Below, one piece after another: positions 18,075-28,203 of a stretch of DNA of 64,000 nt. The DNA is from Caballeronia sp. SEWSISQ10-4 2. GTDB lineage: Bacteria > Pseudomonadota > Gammaproteobacteria > Burkholderiales > Burkholderiaceae. Positions within the stretch are counted from its first letter, which is position 1. Each line of letters opens with the position of its first letter. Under the pieces are notes generated by a model, which searched no databases, had not been told where the DNA came from, and was given only the letters and a program-made list of their open reading frames with translations. The stretch spans positions 1 to 64,000 of the forward strand of contig NZ_JALPRJ010000001.1 in assembly GCF_030464885.1 (NCBI RefSeq), written 5' to 3'. Both the position numbers and the translations under genes were made by a program.

Positions 18075-18121
18075 AAACTGGCGACTGCATGATCTTCTGA
18101 GCACACATCTGGAGAATTTAA

Positions 18122-18697
18122 ATGGCTGATCAACCTGTTTTGCTTGGAATCTCGGGAAGTCTGCGCAAGGCTTCGCTCTGCACGGCAATCCTGCAAAACA
18201 TCGCTGGCCTCACTGAGAGCCGCGCGACACTTGAAATTTTTCCGCTCGACGCTGTGCCCTTGTACAACCAGGATCTCGATAACGAATCGCCTCCCGAGTC
18301 GGTGACTGCCCTGCGGCAGGCAATCGAACGCGCGGCAGGTCTGGTGATCGTCACGCCGGAATACAACTACGGCATGTCCGGCGTCCTGAAGAACGCGCTG
18401 GACTGGGCGTCCAGACCCTACGGAAAATCAAAACTGAAAGGAAAATCCTTCCTGACGCTCTCGGCATCGCCGGCCTTCACGGGAGGAGTAAGAGCACAGG
18501 CGCAACTCAACGAAACACTGCTCTCGAATGCTGCATTTCTCGTGCTGCGTCCGCAGATCGTCATCGGCATGGCGCATGAAAAAATACGGGACGGCCGGGT
18601 CGTTGATCAGGAAACCACACGATTTCTTTCCGACGGATTAAACGATCTGCTCCGCGATATCGCCGGCAAGACAACAGTCGCCGATCGGGAAGCCTGA
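18122..18697 (+). CDS. NADPH-dependent FMN reductase-type flavoprotein
   Basis: 191 residues. Flavodoxin-like fold with the FMN-phosphate loop GISGSLRKASLCTAIL (9-24) and the PEYNYGMSGVLKNALDWASR motif (about 80-99), diagnostic of the NADPH_red family (ChrR, YieF, SsuE-like). It may reduce quinones from the pathway or supply FMNH2. The plus-strand start has operator D upstream, and the FAH gene follows after 110 bp. Confidence 0.93.
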   Translation: MADQPVLLGISGSLRKASLCTAILQNIAGLTESRATLEIFPLDAVPLYNQDLDNESPPESVTALRQAIERAAGLVIVTPEYNYGMSGVLKNALDWASRPYGKSKLKGKSFLTLSASPAFTGGVRAQAQLNETLLSNAAFLVLRPQIVIGMAHEKIRDGRVVDQETTRFLSDGLNDLLRDIAGKTTVADREA

Positions 18698-18807
18698 GCC
18701 GTCCCGTAACAGCTATTCGTTCACCGTGCTTGCGTATCGGTATCTATGGCAAACGTCCGGGATAGTCCCGGCAAAGTCGTCGCCTCAGTCGACGCAATGG
18801 AGATAGC

Positions 18808-19668
18808 ATGAAACTTCTGTCTTACGAGTTCGAAGGCGCTGCCCGTCTAGGGGCGCTCGTTGATGACGGTGTCGTCGACATCGGCAGGCGGCTCGGCGTG
18901 AACAGCTTGCGCCAATTGCTCGAGGCCGGGAAGCTTGCGGCGGCGGCTGAATTTGAGGGGGCACAACCCGACCACGCTCTCGGCGACGTGGTCTTCCTGC
19001 CGCTTATCCCTGACGCTGCCCATTTCTATTGTGTCGGCGTTAACTATGCGGACCATTTGAAGGAAGTTCAGGATGCCGGCATCGCACGCCCGAAGCCGAA
19101 GCACCCATCGCTGTTTCCCCGTTTTCCGGAATCGCTGGTCGCGCATGACCAGCCTCTGCAGATACCCAAGGTATCGGACGAATTCGACTACGAAGCAGAA
19201 CTGGCCGTGGTCATCGGAAAAGGTGGGCGCTATATCGACGAAGCCGACGCATTGAGCCATGTCGCCGGATATACCTGCTTCAACGACGGCAGCGTGCGCG
19301 ACTGGCAATATCATTCGAGCCAGGTCACCTCAGGCAAGAATTTCTGGCAAACCGGTGGCCTCGGTCCGTGGCTTGTCACGGCAGACGAGATCCCCGATCC
19401 GGGTTGCCTTGACATCAAACTTTTGCTCAATGGCAAGACCCTTCAGGACAGCAATACCCGCCACCTGATCTTCGGTGTCGCGCAAATCATCGCTTATGCG
19501 TCGGCACTCATACCGTTAAAACCGGGCGATGTCATTGCCACTGGAACACCATCTGGTGTGGGCTTCTCCCGCACGCCGCCGATTTTTATGAAAGCCGGCG
19601 ACATTTGCGAAGTCCAGATCGAGAAAATCGGTACCTTGCGGAATATGGTGGAGAAGGCAGTCGGGTAA
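18808..19668 (+). CDS. Fumarylacetoacetate hydrolase-family protein
   Basis: 286 residues. The core FAH domain runs from about 75 to the end: YCVGVNYADHLKE, then DYEAELAVVIGKGGR with acidic metal ligands, VRDWQYHSSQVTSGKNFWQTG and GDVIATGTPSGVGFSRTPP. A GGAGAT site precedes the ATG. Family members hydrolyse acylpyruvates or decarboxylate or hydrate meta-cleavage products (for example HpcG-like, acylpyruvase-like). It fits downstream of the VOC dioxygenase as the enzyme that cleaves the ring-fission product. Confidence 0.95.
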   Translation: MKLLSYEFEGAARLGALVDDGVVDIGRRLGVNSLRQLLEAGKLAAAAEFEGAQPDHALGDVVFLPLIPDAAHFYCVGVNYADHLKEVQDAGIARPKPKHPSLFPRFPESLVAHDQPLQIPKVSDEFDYEAELAVVIGKGGRYIDEADALSHVAGYTCFNDGSVRDWQYHSSQVTSGKNFWQTGGLGPWLVTADEIPDPGCLDIKLLLNGKTLQDSNTRHLIFGVAQIIAYASALIPLKPGDVIATGTPSGVGFSRTPPIFMKAGDICEVQIEKIGTLRNMVEKAVG

Positions 19669-20328
19669 TCCGTTCGCCGCGCAGGCTGCCGCTGAAGCAA
19701 CGCCATCGCCTCGTAAGGCAACAGGCTGATCGTGAACAGCAATGTCAGACCTGATTTGCACGCGGTCCCGGGTAGAAATACGGTTGATCCAGCCGGAGGG
19801 TCAGTGCGGCGGAACAACCGCACGATCGCATTCCTCGATATGAGCCGGGCCATCGTTCTAGTTTTTCCGTGCGATCCGGCACTTTGATGTCCGCTCGGCA
19901 TCCATAAGGCACCGCTCGATTGACTGCGACTCAGGTCGCGTCGTCGGACAACTAGCCACTCGATTGATGTTTCCCGGATCATTCATTGCAGGTGGGGCGC
20001 AGCGTCAAGCTATGTCTCCGTCCCGCGAGGCTCGTGGCACCGCCAATTCGCGCCGTCAAATTTCAGAACCGCTATCGGAGTAACATGGCGCAATTTCTTG
20101 GTAAAGCGGAATGAGATGATTACCAACTGCCGAGTCCGGCCGACGACTATAGGTCCGGGAAGAAACCCTGTGATTCCGCCTGGGACGCCACGACTAGCCT
20201 GCGACGCAGGGCCGGCGTGGCGTGTGAGCTCTGAGTATTGGCACCACACGTGAAATCGTATATCAATACGTATATCACCCGCTGAACCAAGCAACATATC
20301 TACTTATAATCAACGTATTACGTCATTG
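19669..20328. other. Intergenic stretch at the accessory-core border; xthA promoter
   Basis: No supportable gene in 660 bp; open frames on the minus strand (to 19982 and 20297) match nothing I know. A direct repeat CGTATATCA (20257-20265 and 20269-20277) looks like a regulator site. TATAAT at 20305-20310 is a probable -10 for xthA. Confidence 0.5.
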
Positions 20329-21105
20329 ATGAAAATCGCCACCTGGAACGTCAACTCACTCAAAGTCCGCCTGCAGCATGTCATCGACTGGCTGGCGACG
20401 AGTGGCATCGACGTGCTGTGCCTGCAGGAACTCAAACTCACTGACGACAAATTCCCTGTCGCTGAACTCGCGGCCGTCGGCTACAAAAGCTGGTTCGCCG
20501 GCCAAAAGACCTACAACGGCGTCGGTATTCTGGTTCGCGACGGCCTGAGCGTCGACGAGACCACCATCGTTCGCAACATCCCCGCGTTCGAAGATCCGCA
20601 GCAACGCGTGATCGCCGCGACCATCGAAGGCGTGCGGATCATCTCGGCCTACTTCCCTAACGGCCAGGCTCCAGGCACCGAAAAATTCGCCTACAAGATG
20701 CGCTGGCTCAAGGCGTTGCGGGACTGGATCGAGGGCGAGATGAAGACCTATCGGCAACTCGCGCTGCTGGGCGACTACAACATCGCGCCGGAAGATCGGG
20801 ACGTCCACGATCCGAAAGCATGGGAAGGCCAGAACCTCGTCTCGCCGGAAGAACGCGCCCATTTCGTGCAGTTGGTAGAACTCGGTCTTACCGACACCTT
20901 CCGCAAGTTCGAGCAGCCCGAGAAGCTTTATACGTGGTGGGATTACCGGATGCTGGGATTCCGCCGCAACGCAGGGTTGCGCATCGATCACATTCTGGTG
21001 ACGGCCGAACTCGCCGCACGCTGCACGGCGTGCGAAGTGGACAAGGTGCCGCGAAAGTGGGAACAACCGTCGGATCACGCACCGGTGATCGCAACGCTTG
21101 GCTGA
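20329..21105 (+). CDS. xthA: Exodeoxyribonuclease III
   Basis: 258 residues, start ATG 20329. The AP-endonuclease fold is clear: MKIATWNVNSLKVRL, CLQELKL (catalytic Glu of motif QE), GDYNIAPEDRDVHDP (Asp/Asn motif), RIDHILVT and SDHAPV (catalytic His). It cuts DNA at abasic sites and degrades 3' ends in base-excision repair. It is the first core gene after the catabolic block and faces the ntrC end. Confidence 0.97.
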   Translation: MKIATWNVNSLKVRLQHVIDWLATSGIDVLCLQELKLTDDKFPVAELAAVGYKSWFAGQKTYNGVGILVRDGLSVDETTIVRNIPAFEDPQQRVIAATIEGVRIISAYFPNGQAPGTEKFAYKMRWLKALRDWIEGEMKTYRQLALLGDYNIAPEDRDVHDPKAWEGQNLVSPEERAHFVQLVELGLTDTFRKFEQPEKLYTWWDYRMLGFRRNAGLRIDHILVTAELAARCTACEVDKVPRKWEQPSDHAPVIATLG

Positions 21106-21266
21106 AGGGGCGATGGTTCTAGAGGCAGAGCGCTAGCGCAAAAGCTGCGCCAAGCGCTTGGGCAATGGCTGGACCGAACACGTGGACGCTTAAGGCTCAT
21201 TGCTAACGCACGCTTAAAAACGCGCGGCGAAGCGTCGCCAGGCCCGCCCCGCCGCGAATATCGCGA

Positions 21267-22772
21267 TCAAGCGTCCAGATGCAACTCCTGGATCTTGCGC
21301 GTGATCGTATTCCTGCCAATCCCCAGCCGCTCAGCCGCTTCCACTTTCCGGCCGCGCGTGAAGTCGAGTGCCTCACGGATCACCGCAGCCTCAAACCGGC
21401 GCGCGAGTTCGTCCATGACATCGGCGGTATTCTCGCGCAGCAATCTCGCGACCTCGGTCCGCAACCCGTTTTCCCACACGCTGGCGGGAATGCCGGCAAG
21501 CGGTACGCCGAGCGAAGCCGGCAAACCGCTTACGCCGCCCGGCAGGGTCGCGTTCGACCCACCGCCCATTTCCACGACCGACGCTGTCAGCGCCGTGCTC
21601 TCACCGGCATATTCCTGAGTCGGCGTGAGATCGGGCGGCAAATCCTTTTGTTCGATCGTCTGCGCCGGCGCCATCACGGTCAGCCAGTTACACAGGTTTT
21701 CAAGTTGCCGGACGTTGCCGGGAAACGGCAGCGACGCCAAAAACCCAAGCGCATCTTCCGATACGCGTTTCGGCTCGACACCCAGATCACGCGCGCTTTT
21801 TTGCAGGAAATGCCGCGTCAGCAGCGGAATGTCTTCGCTGCGCTCGCGTAACGCGGGCAAGCGCAAGCGAATGACGTTCAGCCGGTGATACAAGTCCTCG
21901 CGAAACAGGCCTTGCCGCACGCGCGATTCGAGATTCTGATGGGTCGCCGCAATCACGCGGACGTTCGCCTTCAACGGGTTATGCCCGCCCACGCGATAAA
22001 ACTGCCCATCGGATAACACACGCAACAAACGCGTCTGCAGATCGAACGGCATATCGCCGATTTCATCGAGGAACAGCGTGCCGTTTTCCGCCTGCTCGAA
22101 ACGCCCCTGACGCATGGCCTGCGCACCGGTGAACGCGCCACGTTCGTGGCCGAACAGCTCGGACTCGAGCAGGTCCTTCGGGATCGCGGCGGTGTTCAAC
22201 GCGATGAACGGTCCGTTCGCGCGCGGGCTATGGCGGTGCAACGCGCGTGCGACAAGCTCCTTTCCGGTGCCTGATTCGCCCGTGATGAGCACGGTGGCCG
22301 CGGAATGCGACAGACGGCCGATGGCGCGGAACATGTCCTGCATCGCCGGCGCCTGACCAAGCATTTCGGGCGCTTCAGTGAGACTGTTGTCGTAAGCCGC
22401 TTCGCCACGCATGCTTTCATCGACGGCGCGCCGGATCAGCTCCACCGCCTTGTCCACATCGAACGGTTTCGCCAGATATTCGAACGCACCACCCTGGAAT
22501 GCGGCGACGGCGCTGTCGAGATCGGAGAACGCCGTCATGATGATGACAGGCAAACCGGGCAACTTGTCGCGCACGGTCTGCAACAATTCAAGGCCCGAAC
22601 CGCCCGGCATGCGGATGTCGGACACGAGCACTTGCGGACTCTCCTGTTCAAGCGCCGTCAGCGCGTCGCGGACGCCGGAAAAACTGCGCGTGGCGAAGTT
22701 CTCTCTTGCGAGCGCTTTTTCGAGCACCCAGCGGATGGATTGGTCGTCGTCTACTATCCAGATCGGCTTCAT
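21267..22772 (-). CDS. ntrC: Nitrogen regulation response regulator NtrC (NR-I)
   Basis: 501 residues. Receiver domain (1-120) with the phosphorylated Asp in [11 protein letters not shown]. The sigma-54 AAA+ domain has the Walker A GESGTGKE, the sigma-54 contact loop GAFTGA and the LDEIGDMP Walker B. A Fis-type helix-turn-helix closes it ([20 protein letters not shown]). Length fits NtrC (about 470-500). The linker near residues 390-440 is Gly/Ala rich and longer than in enteric NtrC. It activates glnA and other sigma-54 promoters under nitrogen limitation. It follows ntrB by 144 bp. Confidence 0.97.
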   Translation of the reverse strand: MKPIWIVDDDQSIRWVLEKALARENFATRSFSGVRDALTALEQESPQVLVSDIRMPGGSGLELLQTVRDKLPGLPVIIMTAFSDLDSAVAAFQGGAFEYLAKPFDVDKAVELIRRAVDESMRGEAAYDNSLTEAPEMLGQAPAMQDMFRAIGRLSHSAATVLITGESGTGKELVARALHRHSPRANGPFIALNTAAIPKDLLESELFGHERGAFTGAQAMRQGRFEQAENGTLFLDEIGDMPFDLQTRLLRVLSDGQFYRVGGHNPLKANVRVIAATHQNLESRVRQGLFREDLYHRLNVIRLRLPALRERSEDIPLLTRHFLQKSARDLGVEPKRVSEDALGFLASLPFPGNVRQLENLCNWLTVMAPAQTIEQKDLPPDLTPTQEYAGESTALTASVVEMGGGSNATLPGGVSGLPASLGVPLAGIPASVWENGLRTEVARLLRENTADVMDELARRFEAAVIREALDFTRGRKVEAAERLGIGRNTITRKIQELHLDA

Positions 22773-22916
22773 ATAGTTCGGCGAGATGTCTTCGTGTGGT
22801 TCGGTATAAGCCCGTCGAAACGGTCAGGCGCACTAGCGCTTTTCAAAATGTCGATGAACCCTCGTAATCGATTCTTGACTCCGTGCTTCGGTGCTTCGTC
22901 CTTCATATGAGCAAGC

Positions 22917-24062
22917 TCACCCTTCGAACGGCAACAAGATGGTGAACTCAGTGCAACCCGGCTTGCTTTCCACTTCGATCAAACCATCGTGCTGCTGCAC
23001 GAAAGTCTGCGCGAGCGTGAGGCCCAATCCGCTGCCGTCTTCTCGTCCGGACACGAGCGGATAAAAGATCCGGTCGCGTATTTCTTCCGGAATGCCGGGA
23101 CCGTTGTCAGTGATATGCAAGTCCAGTGCCAGTTTGTGTAAGCGTTTTCCAATCGTCACTTTGCGCGCAATGCGCGTACGCAATTCAATACGTGCATCGC
23201 CTTGCGAAATACGTTCGCGCAGCGCTTCCGCCGCGTTGCGCACGATGTTGAGCAGCGCCTGGATAAGCTGCTCCTTGTCGCCTCGCAAATCAGGGACGCT
23301 CACGTCGTAGTCGCGCTCGAGCGTCAGGCCGCGTGGAAATTCCGCGAGGATCACGGCGCGCACGCGCTCGCAGACTTCGTGAATATTCACATCGCCGACA
23401 ATATGAGGATGCCGGTGCGGCTCAAGCAACCGGTCGACCAGCGTTTGCAGCCGATCCGATTCCTTGATGATCACCTGCGTGTATTCGCGCAATTCATCGC
23501 GTTCGCGCGCACCCAACTCGAACTCGAGCAGTTGGGCAGCGCCCCGAATGCCGCCAAGCGGATTCTTGATTTCATGCGCGAGATTGCGAATCAGTTGCTT
23601 GTTGACTGCAGTCAGATCGTGAATACGCTCTTCGCGGTCAGTCTTCAGATGCCGCTCGTTCTCGAACAGTTCGAGCAACACGTAATTCGGTGCAACTTCC
23701 AGATACGCGACAATCGCGTGAATGTGCAGCGGCTCGCGGCCGGGACGCTCGAGCACGGCGTCAAGATGCGTCGCGTTAAAACGATGATCGGCAATCGACG
23801 CAATGGTCGTGACCAGTTCGTCTGCATTGGCGAACAGTTCGGGCCACGCGGTTTGAGCCAACTGCTTGCGTGAGCGCTCGAGCATGGCTTCCGCCGACGG
23901 ATTCGCAAACGCGATCTTGAGGGTCAGCTTGTCCAGCACGAGCACGACTGTGGGCAGCGCTTCCATGCCCGGCAGTAAATGAGTAGCGACGAGCGCTGCG
24001 TCGTCGGACAACGAGTTGTCGGGAGGACTCTTTCTCGCCTTGATGAGATTCTTGAGAACCAT
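22917..24062 (-). CDS. ntrB: Nitrogen regulation sensor kinase NtrB (NR-II)
   Basis: 381 residues. An N-terminal PAS-like domain (about 35-150) precedes the H-box NLAHEIKNPLGGIRGAAQLLE with the phosphorylated His. N-box (LLNIVRNAAEALRE), G1 (DNGPGIPEEI) and G2 (GREDGSGLGLTLAQ) follow. There is no membrane segment, as expected for this cytoplasmic kinase/phosphatase controlled by PII. It lies between glnA and ntrC, the standard glnA-ntrB-ntrC order. Confidence 0.96.
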   Translation of the reverse strand: MVLKNLIKARKSPPDNSLSDDAALVATHLLPGMEALPTVVLVLDKLTLKIAFANPSAEAMLERSRKQLAQTAWPELFANADELVTTIASIADHRFNATHLDAVLERPGREPLHIHAIVAYLEVAPNYVLLELFENERHLKTDREERIHDLTAVNKQLIRNLAHEIKNPLGGIRGAAQLLEFELGARERDELREYTQVIIKESDRLQTLVDRLLEPHRHPHIVGDVNIHEVCERVRAVILAEFPRGLTLERDYDVSVPDLRGDKEQLIQALLNIVRNAAEALRERISQGDARIELRTRIARKVTIGKRLHKLALDLHITDNGPGIPEEIRDRIFYPLVSGREDGSGLGLTLAQTFVQQHDGLIEVESKPGCTEFTILLPFEG

Positions 24063-24112
24063 CGTGCAGTGAGACCCCGTCTTGAAACTTGTCAGGAGAA
24101 GCGCCGGCGATT

Positions 24113-24142
24113 AAAAAAAGGGACGGCACGCCGTCCCTTTTT
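24113..24142. terminator. Intrinsic terminator after glnA
   Basis: GGGACGGC and GCCGTCCC pair around a 2-base loop with an A-run before and a T-run after, so it works in both directions. Sitting between glnA and ntrB, it would let most glnA transcripts end while some read through to ntrBC. Confidence 0.85.
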
Positions 24143-24229
24143 CGTTCATCCGACACTTCTGCTTCGCGTCACACGACGCGCTTCTCCGTGATACGGCAAC
24201 CAGAGAAGCGCGCACGCCATGTAAGACGC

Positions 24230-25645
24230 TTACAGCGAGTAGTACATTTCGAACTCGATCGGATGCACAGCCTGGCGATAGCGCTGCAATTCGGTCGTCT
24301 TCAGTTCGATATACGCGTCGAGCATCGAGTCCGTGAACACGCCGCCAACCGTCAGGAACTCACGGTCAGCGTCGAGCGCGTCGAGCGCCTGGTCCAGACC
24401 GGAACACACGGTCGGGATCTTTGCATCTTCTTCCGGCGGCAAGTCGTACAGGTTCTTGTCCGCTGCTTCGCCCGGGTGGATCTTGTTCTGCACGCCATCC
24501 AGACCGGCCATCATCAGCGCCGAGAAGCACAGGTACGGGTTCGCCATCGGATCCGGGAAACGCGTTTCGATGCGGCGGCCCTTCGGGTTCGACACGTGCG
24601 GAATGCGGATCGAAGCCGAACGGTTCTTCGCCGAGTAGGCGAGCTTCACCGGTGCCTCGAAGTGCGGCACGAGACGCTTGTACGAGTTCGTCGACGGGTT
24701 CGTGATCGCGTTCAGCGCGCGAGCATGCTTGATGATGCCGCCGATGTAGAACAGCGCGAATTCCGACAGGCCTGCATATCCGTCACCGGCGAACAGGTTC
24801 TTGCCGTCCTTCCAGATCGACTGGTGAACGTGCATGCCCGAGCCGTTGTCGCCAACGATAGGCTTCGGCATGAACGTCGCCGTCTTGCCGTACGTGTGCG
24901 CCACGTTCTGGACGATGTACTTCAGTTGTTGCGTCCAGTCAGCGCGCTGAACCAGCGTCGAGAACTTGGTGCCGATTTCGTTCTGGCCCTGGCCCGCCAC
25001 TTCGTGGTGGTGCACTTCGACCGGAATGCCGATCTGCTCGAGCAACAGGCACATTTCCGAACGGATGTCCTGGAACGTGTCGACGGGTGAAACCGGGAAA
25101 TAACCACCCTTCGTGCCCGGACGGTGACCCGTGTTGCCACCTTCGAATTCCATCGACGACGACCACGGCGCTTCTTCCGAACCAACCTTGACGAAGCAGC
25201 CCGACTGGTCCGCGCTCCAGCGCACCGAATCGAAAATGAAGAATTCCGGCTCCGGGCCGAAGAAAGCAGCGTCGCCCAGACCCGAGCTCTTCAGGTACGC
25301 TTCAGCGCGCTTTGCCAGCGAACGCGGATCGCGTTCGTAGCCCTTGCCGTCCGACGGTTCCACGACGTCGCACGACATCACGAGCGTCGACTCTTCATAG
25401 AACGGGTCGATAAACGCGGTGTCAGCGTCCGGAATCAGCAGCATGTCCGACGCTTCGATCCCCTTCCATCCGGCGATAGACGAACCGTCGAAAGCGTGGC
25501 CGCTTTCAAATTTGTCTTCGTCGAATGCCGAGACCGGCACCGAAACGTGTTGCTCTTTACCGCGCGTGTCGGTGAAACGGAAGTCGACAAACTTGACGTC
25601 CTCGTCCTTGACGAGTTGCATGACGTCGGCCACGGATTTGCTCAT
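24230..25645 (-). CDS. glnA: Glutamine synthetase type I
   Basis: 471 residues, the usual length of GSI-beta. N-terminal beta-grasp ([17 protein letters not shown] with the flexible DGSSIAGW loop), metal-site [10 protein letters not shown] and the adenylylation segment NLYDLPPEE with the Tyr modified by GlnE. It condenses glutamate and ammonia to glutamine with ATP in a dodecamer. A sigma-54 promoter and NtrC box lie upstream. The start has AGGAGATAG before ATG. Confidence 0.98.
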   Translation of the reverse strand: MSKSVADVMQLVKDEDVKFVDFRFTDTRGKEQHVSVPVSAFDEDKFESGHAFDGSSIAGWKGIEASDMLLIPDADTAFIDPFYEESTLVMSCDVVEPSDGKGYERDPRSLAKRAEAYLKSSGLGDAAFFGPEPEFFIFDSVRWSADQSGCFVKVGSEEAPWSSSMEFEGGNTGHRPGTKGGYFPVSPVDTFQDIRSEMCLLLEQIGIPVEVHHHEVAGQGQNEIGTKFSTLVQRADWTQQLKYIVQNVAHTYGKTATFMPKPIVGDNGSGMHVHQSIWKDGKNLFAGDGYAGLSEFALFYIGGIIKHARALNAITNPSTNSYKRLVPHFEAPVKLAYSAKNRSASIRIPHVSNPKGRRIETRFPDPMANPYLCFSALMMAGLDGVQNKIHPGEAADKNLYDLPPEEDAKIPTVCSGLDQALDALDADREFLTVGGVFTDSMLDAYIELKTTELQRYRQAVHPIEFEMYYSL

Positions 25646-25720
25646 TACCTATCTCCTGATTAACAAAAGTCGACGAACATCCATTCGCCGCCTAACCGAT
25701 TCGAAACCATCGGCAAAGTC

Positions 25721-25740
25721 AAAAGCAGCTTCCATGCCAA
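25721..25740 (-). promoter_or_regulatory. Sigma-54 promoter of glnA
   Basis: The minus strand reads TTGGCATGGAAGCTGCTTTT: GG at -24 (25738-25737), ten bases, GC at -12 (25726-25725), close to TGGCAC-N5-TTGCA. It starts the glnA transcript about 65-70 bases before the ATG. Confidence 0.75.
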
Positions 25741-25837
25741 GTGCACCAATGTTGCGCTAAGCGATTGAAGCTGCGCGCTTTTTCGGGGAAGCACCATCAC
25801 CCTTCAAGGGGCTTACTCGATCAAAGTCGTGTCGCAA

Positions 25838-25854
25838 TGCACATTTTAGGTGCA
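25838..25854. promoter_or_regulatory. NtrC enhancer box upstream of glnA
   Basis: TGCACATTTTAGGTGCA matches the 17-bp NtrC consensus TGCAC(C)-N5-(G)GTGCA with a full dyad. It lies 100 bp upstream of the -24 element, a normal enhancer distance. A weaker half-matching site, TGCACCAATGTTGCGCT, is at 25742-25758. Confidence 0.75.
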
Positions 25855-26011
25855 TGCAATTGTGGGACCCATTACGTTAGCACTGATTCAGGGCAATTTA
25901 AACGCTTCGCACCAGCCCGATGCGTCCCCCGCCTCAAGCAACCGAGCACGATCGGACCGCTATCAGCACGCTAGAATGCCTGATTAAAATGTCCGATTGG
26001 AGACCCTGTCC

Positions 26012-26476
26012 ATGAGCACGCTCGAGCAGTTGTACGCCCAGGCCATACATCGCGCCGATCAAAACCAATTGCCTTACGCGGGCGCCATTCTCCCCGCCGA
26101 GGCCTTCGAGCTTCTGCAACTCGACCCCTCCGTTCGTCTGGTCGACGTGCGCACGCGCGCCGAGCTCGACTGGGTGGGCCGCCCTGCCATCGATACCGCG
26201 CAATACTCGCACATCGAGTGGATTCAGTATCCGGGTTCGGTTCCCAACCCAGTATTTATCCAGCAGTTGCGCGAAGTGGCCGCGCCCGACACGCCTGTCC
26301 TGTTTCTCTGCCGCAGCGCTGCACGCTCGAAACTCGCAGCCGTCCTGGCCCAGAAAGAAGGTTTCACCAAGGCCTTCGACCTGCTCGAAGGCTTCGAGGG
26401 CGACAAAGACGGACAAGGTCACCGCAAAACCACTTCGGGATGGTGCTTCCGCGGTCTGCCCTGGATCGGCGCGTAA
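26012..26476 (+). CDS. Rhodanese-like domain protein
   Basis: 154 residues from the ATG at 26012 (GGAGA upstream). One rhodanese domain: VRLVDVRTRAELDWVGRPA, then the active loop LFLCRSAARSKLAA with catalytic Cys and a positively charged loop, and the end TTSGWCFRGLPW. Single-domain rhodaneses move sulfane sulfur; the partner is unknown. Divergent from glnA. Confidence 0.92.
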   Translation: MSTLEQLYAQAIHRADQNQLPYAGAILPAEAFELLQLDPSVRLVDVRTRAELDWVGRPAIDTAQYSHIEWIQYPGSVPNPVFIQQLREVAAPDTPVLFLCRSAARSKLAAVLAQKEGFTKAFDLLEGFEGDKDGQGHRKTTSGWCFRGLPWIGA

Positions 26477-26511
26477 AACTTTTAGCGCAACGGCCGACCT
26501 CGTAGCGGCGT

Positions 26512-27324
26512 CTAAACCGCTGTGCCCGGCTCGACCTCGACCATCTCACCCCCGAGCGCCGCCACGCCCTCGCGCAGCCTGGCGAACGCGGCATTCGCCG
26601 CTTCCGGCTCACCTTTGACGCCCAGATCGATGTGAGCGCGCTCGAACACCGGTCCGCGCGCCGCGTCGCCAACGCTTGGCAGGCTGAAGACACGCACCCC
26701 GGTGAAGTCGCGTTCGATCGCCTCCATCAGCGGCGTGATACGCGATTCCGGCAGTCCGAAGACCAGCACCGACCGCTCGACATAAGGTGTCGCGTGATGC
26801 AAGTGTGCGTATTTCGTGTCCAGCACCCATTCGATCATCGGCCACGCCATGACAGGGAAACCGGGCACGAAATGGACATTCCCGACTGAAAAGCCGGGAA
26901 TCCGGTTGTAGCTGTTCGGAATGATGCTCGCACCCTTCGGGAACGTGCCCATGTTCAGCCGATGCAGGTTTTCCGGCAACTCCAGATCGACCGGCTTGTC
27001 GCCCGCTGTTTCCCGTATGCGCGCGCGGATCAGTTCTGCGGCTTCCTGATGCAGTTCGAGCGGCACACCGAGCGCGGCGGCGGCACACTGCCGCGTGTGA
27101 TCGTCGGGCGTGGCGCCAATGCCACCCGTCGAAAACACGATGTCGCCGGACGCGAAACTCCGTTTGAGCGTGGCTGTAATGCGTTCCCGGTCGTCGCCTA
27201 TATATTCCGCCCAGTCGAGCGCCAACCCGCGTGCCGACAACAATTCGATAACTTTCGGCAGATGCTTGTCGGTCCTGCGACCGGACAAAATCTCATCGCC
27301 AATGATGACCATGCCAAAGCCCAT
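26512..27324 (-). CDS. CinA-like competence/damage-inducible, molybdopterin-binding domain protein
   Basis: 270 residues. MoCF-biosynthesis fold (MoaB/Mog): GMVIIGDEILSGRRTDKH, then IVFSTGGIGATPDDHTRQC and GNVHFVPGFPVMAW. This matches the N-terminal half of CinA (COG1058) without the C-terminal nicotinamide-nucleotide amidase domain. CinA N domains act as ADP-ribose pyrophosphatases. It follows the EI24 gene by 21 bp on the same strand. Confidence 0.92.
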   Translation of the reverse strand: MGFGMVIIGDEILSGRRTDKHLPKVIELLSARGLALDWAEYIGDDRERITATLKRSFASGDIVFSTGGIGATPDDHTRQCAAAALGVPLELHQEAAELIRARIRETAGDKPVDLELPENLHRLNMGTFPKGASIIPNSYNRIPGFSVGNVHFVPGFPVMAWPMIEWVLDTKYAHLHHATPYVERSVLVFGLPESRITPLMEAIERDFTGVRVFSLPSVGDAARGPVFERAHIDLGVKGEPEAANAAFARLREGVAALGGEMVEVEPGTAV

Positions 27325-27345
27325 GAATGCTCCCTGATCTTGAAA

Positions 27346-28203
27346 TTAGCCGGAAATTCGGAATTCCGGTGGCTCGCCGGGACCGCCCAGCGGCGGCGCG
27401 ACAGCAGCCGTTTCCACACGCAGGCGTTCGAGCGCGTGCAGGCAGTAATGTGCGAACCAAAGCGCCGAGAAAACGAGAATGAACGCGTAGATCCAGATGG
27501 TCACGGCCGCGACGACTGGAAACAACGGCAGCAGCCAGACGGACCACGCCCACAGCATGGTCGGCAAGGACCCGAGCAGGCCGCTGATCACGCCGATACC
27601 CAGGAGAGGCCAGCGCGCGCGCCGCACGATAGCCCGCCGCTCCTCCACGCTCGCGTGCAACGCGAGCGCGTCATACGTCATCACGCGATAAGTCAGCCAA
27701 CCCCAGAGCAGAGGCGGAATGATCGCGAAAAATGGCGGAATCAGCCACAGCGGCAGCGTCACAACCAATAGCACCAGACAAACGAGCGTCGTGATGACTG
27801 AATGCCCGAGACTCCCGTACCAGGAGCCGCCGCGCCGCATTTCGAGTGCCGCGTACTGGCGCCGCGTGAGCAGCTTGAGCACTGACGGCATGGAAAGCGT
27901 CGCGATGAGCAACAAAATAGTCACGACGATCAACGGGATCGCCATGATCACGATGAAAAACGGCGCAATCACCGCGTGCAAAGCCGAGAACCCGATGGAA
28001 TCGAAGAGCCGGTACATTGCCGACGTGAACGCCCAGCCGTCGAGCCAGTCACGCGCCGCGCCCGTCAGCGTTTGCCAGGAGAACCACAGGACAGCGCCCC
28101 ACACGGCAGTTGCCACGGCAAATGGCATGAACGTCAGCCACAGCATTCTCGGGTGAAAAGCGTTCGCGAGCGCGCGCACGAACGAACGCAGCAAGTCATT
28201 CAT
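27346..28203 (-). CDS. EI24-domain (CysZ-like) membrane protein
   Basis: 285 residues with about five to six hydrophobic segments (starting near 20-40, 75-100 and 140-185). The pattern (FMPFAVATAVWGAVLW, PFFIVIMAIPLIVVTILLL, LPLWLIPPFFAIIPPLLWGWLTYRV) is that of the EI24/Cysz family, to which the sulfate transporter CysZ belongs. Its substrate is not clear. In an apparent operon with the cinA-like gene. Confidence 0.9.
   Translation of the reverse strand: MNDLLRSFVRALANAFHPRMLWLTFMPFAVATAVWGAVLWFSWQTLTGAARDWLDGWAFTSAMYRLFDSIGFSALHAVIAPFFIVIMAIPLIVVTILLLIATLSMPSVLKLLTRRQYAALEMRRGGSWYGSLGHSVITTLVCLVLLVVTLPLWLIPPFFAIIPPLLWGWLTYRVMTYDALALHASVEERRAIVRRARWPLLGIGVISGLLGSLPTMLWAWSVWLLPLFPVVAAVTIWIYAFILVFSALWFAHYCLHALERLRVETAAVAPPLGGPGEPPEFRISG

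Noticed and set aside
20010..20297. 95-residue minus-strand frame at the accessory-core border
   Set aside because: No start site and no recognisable motif.
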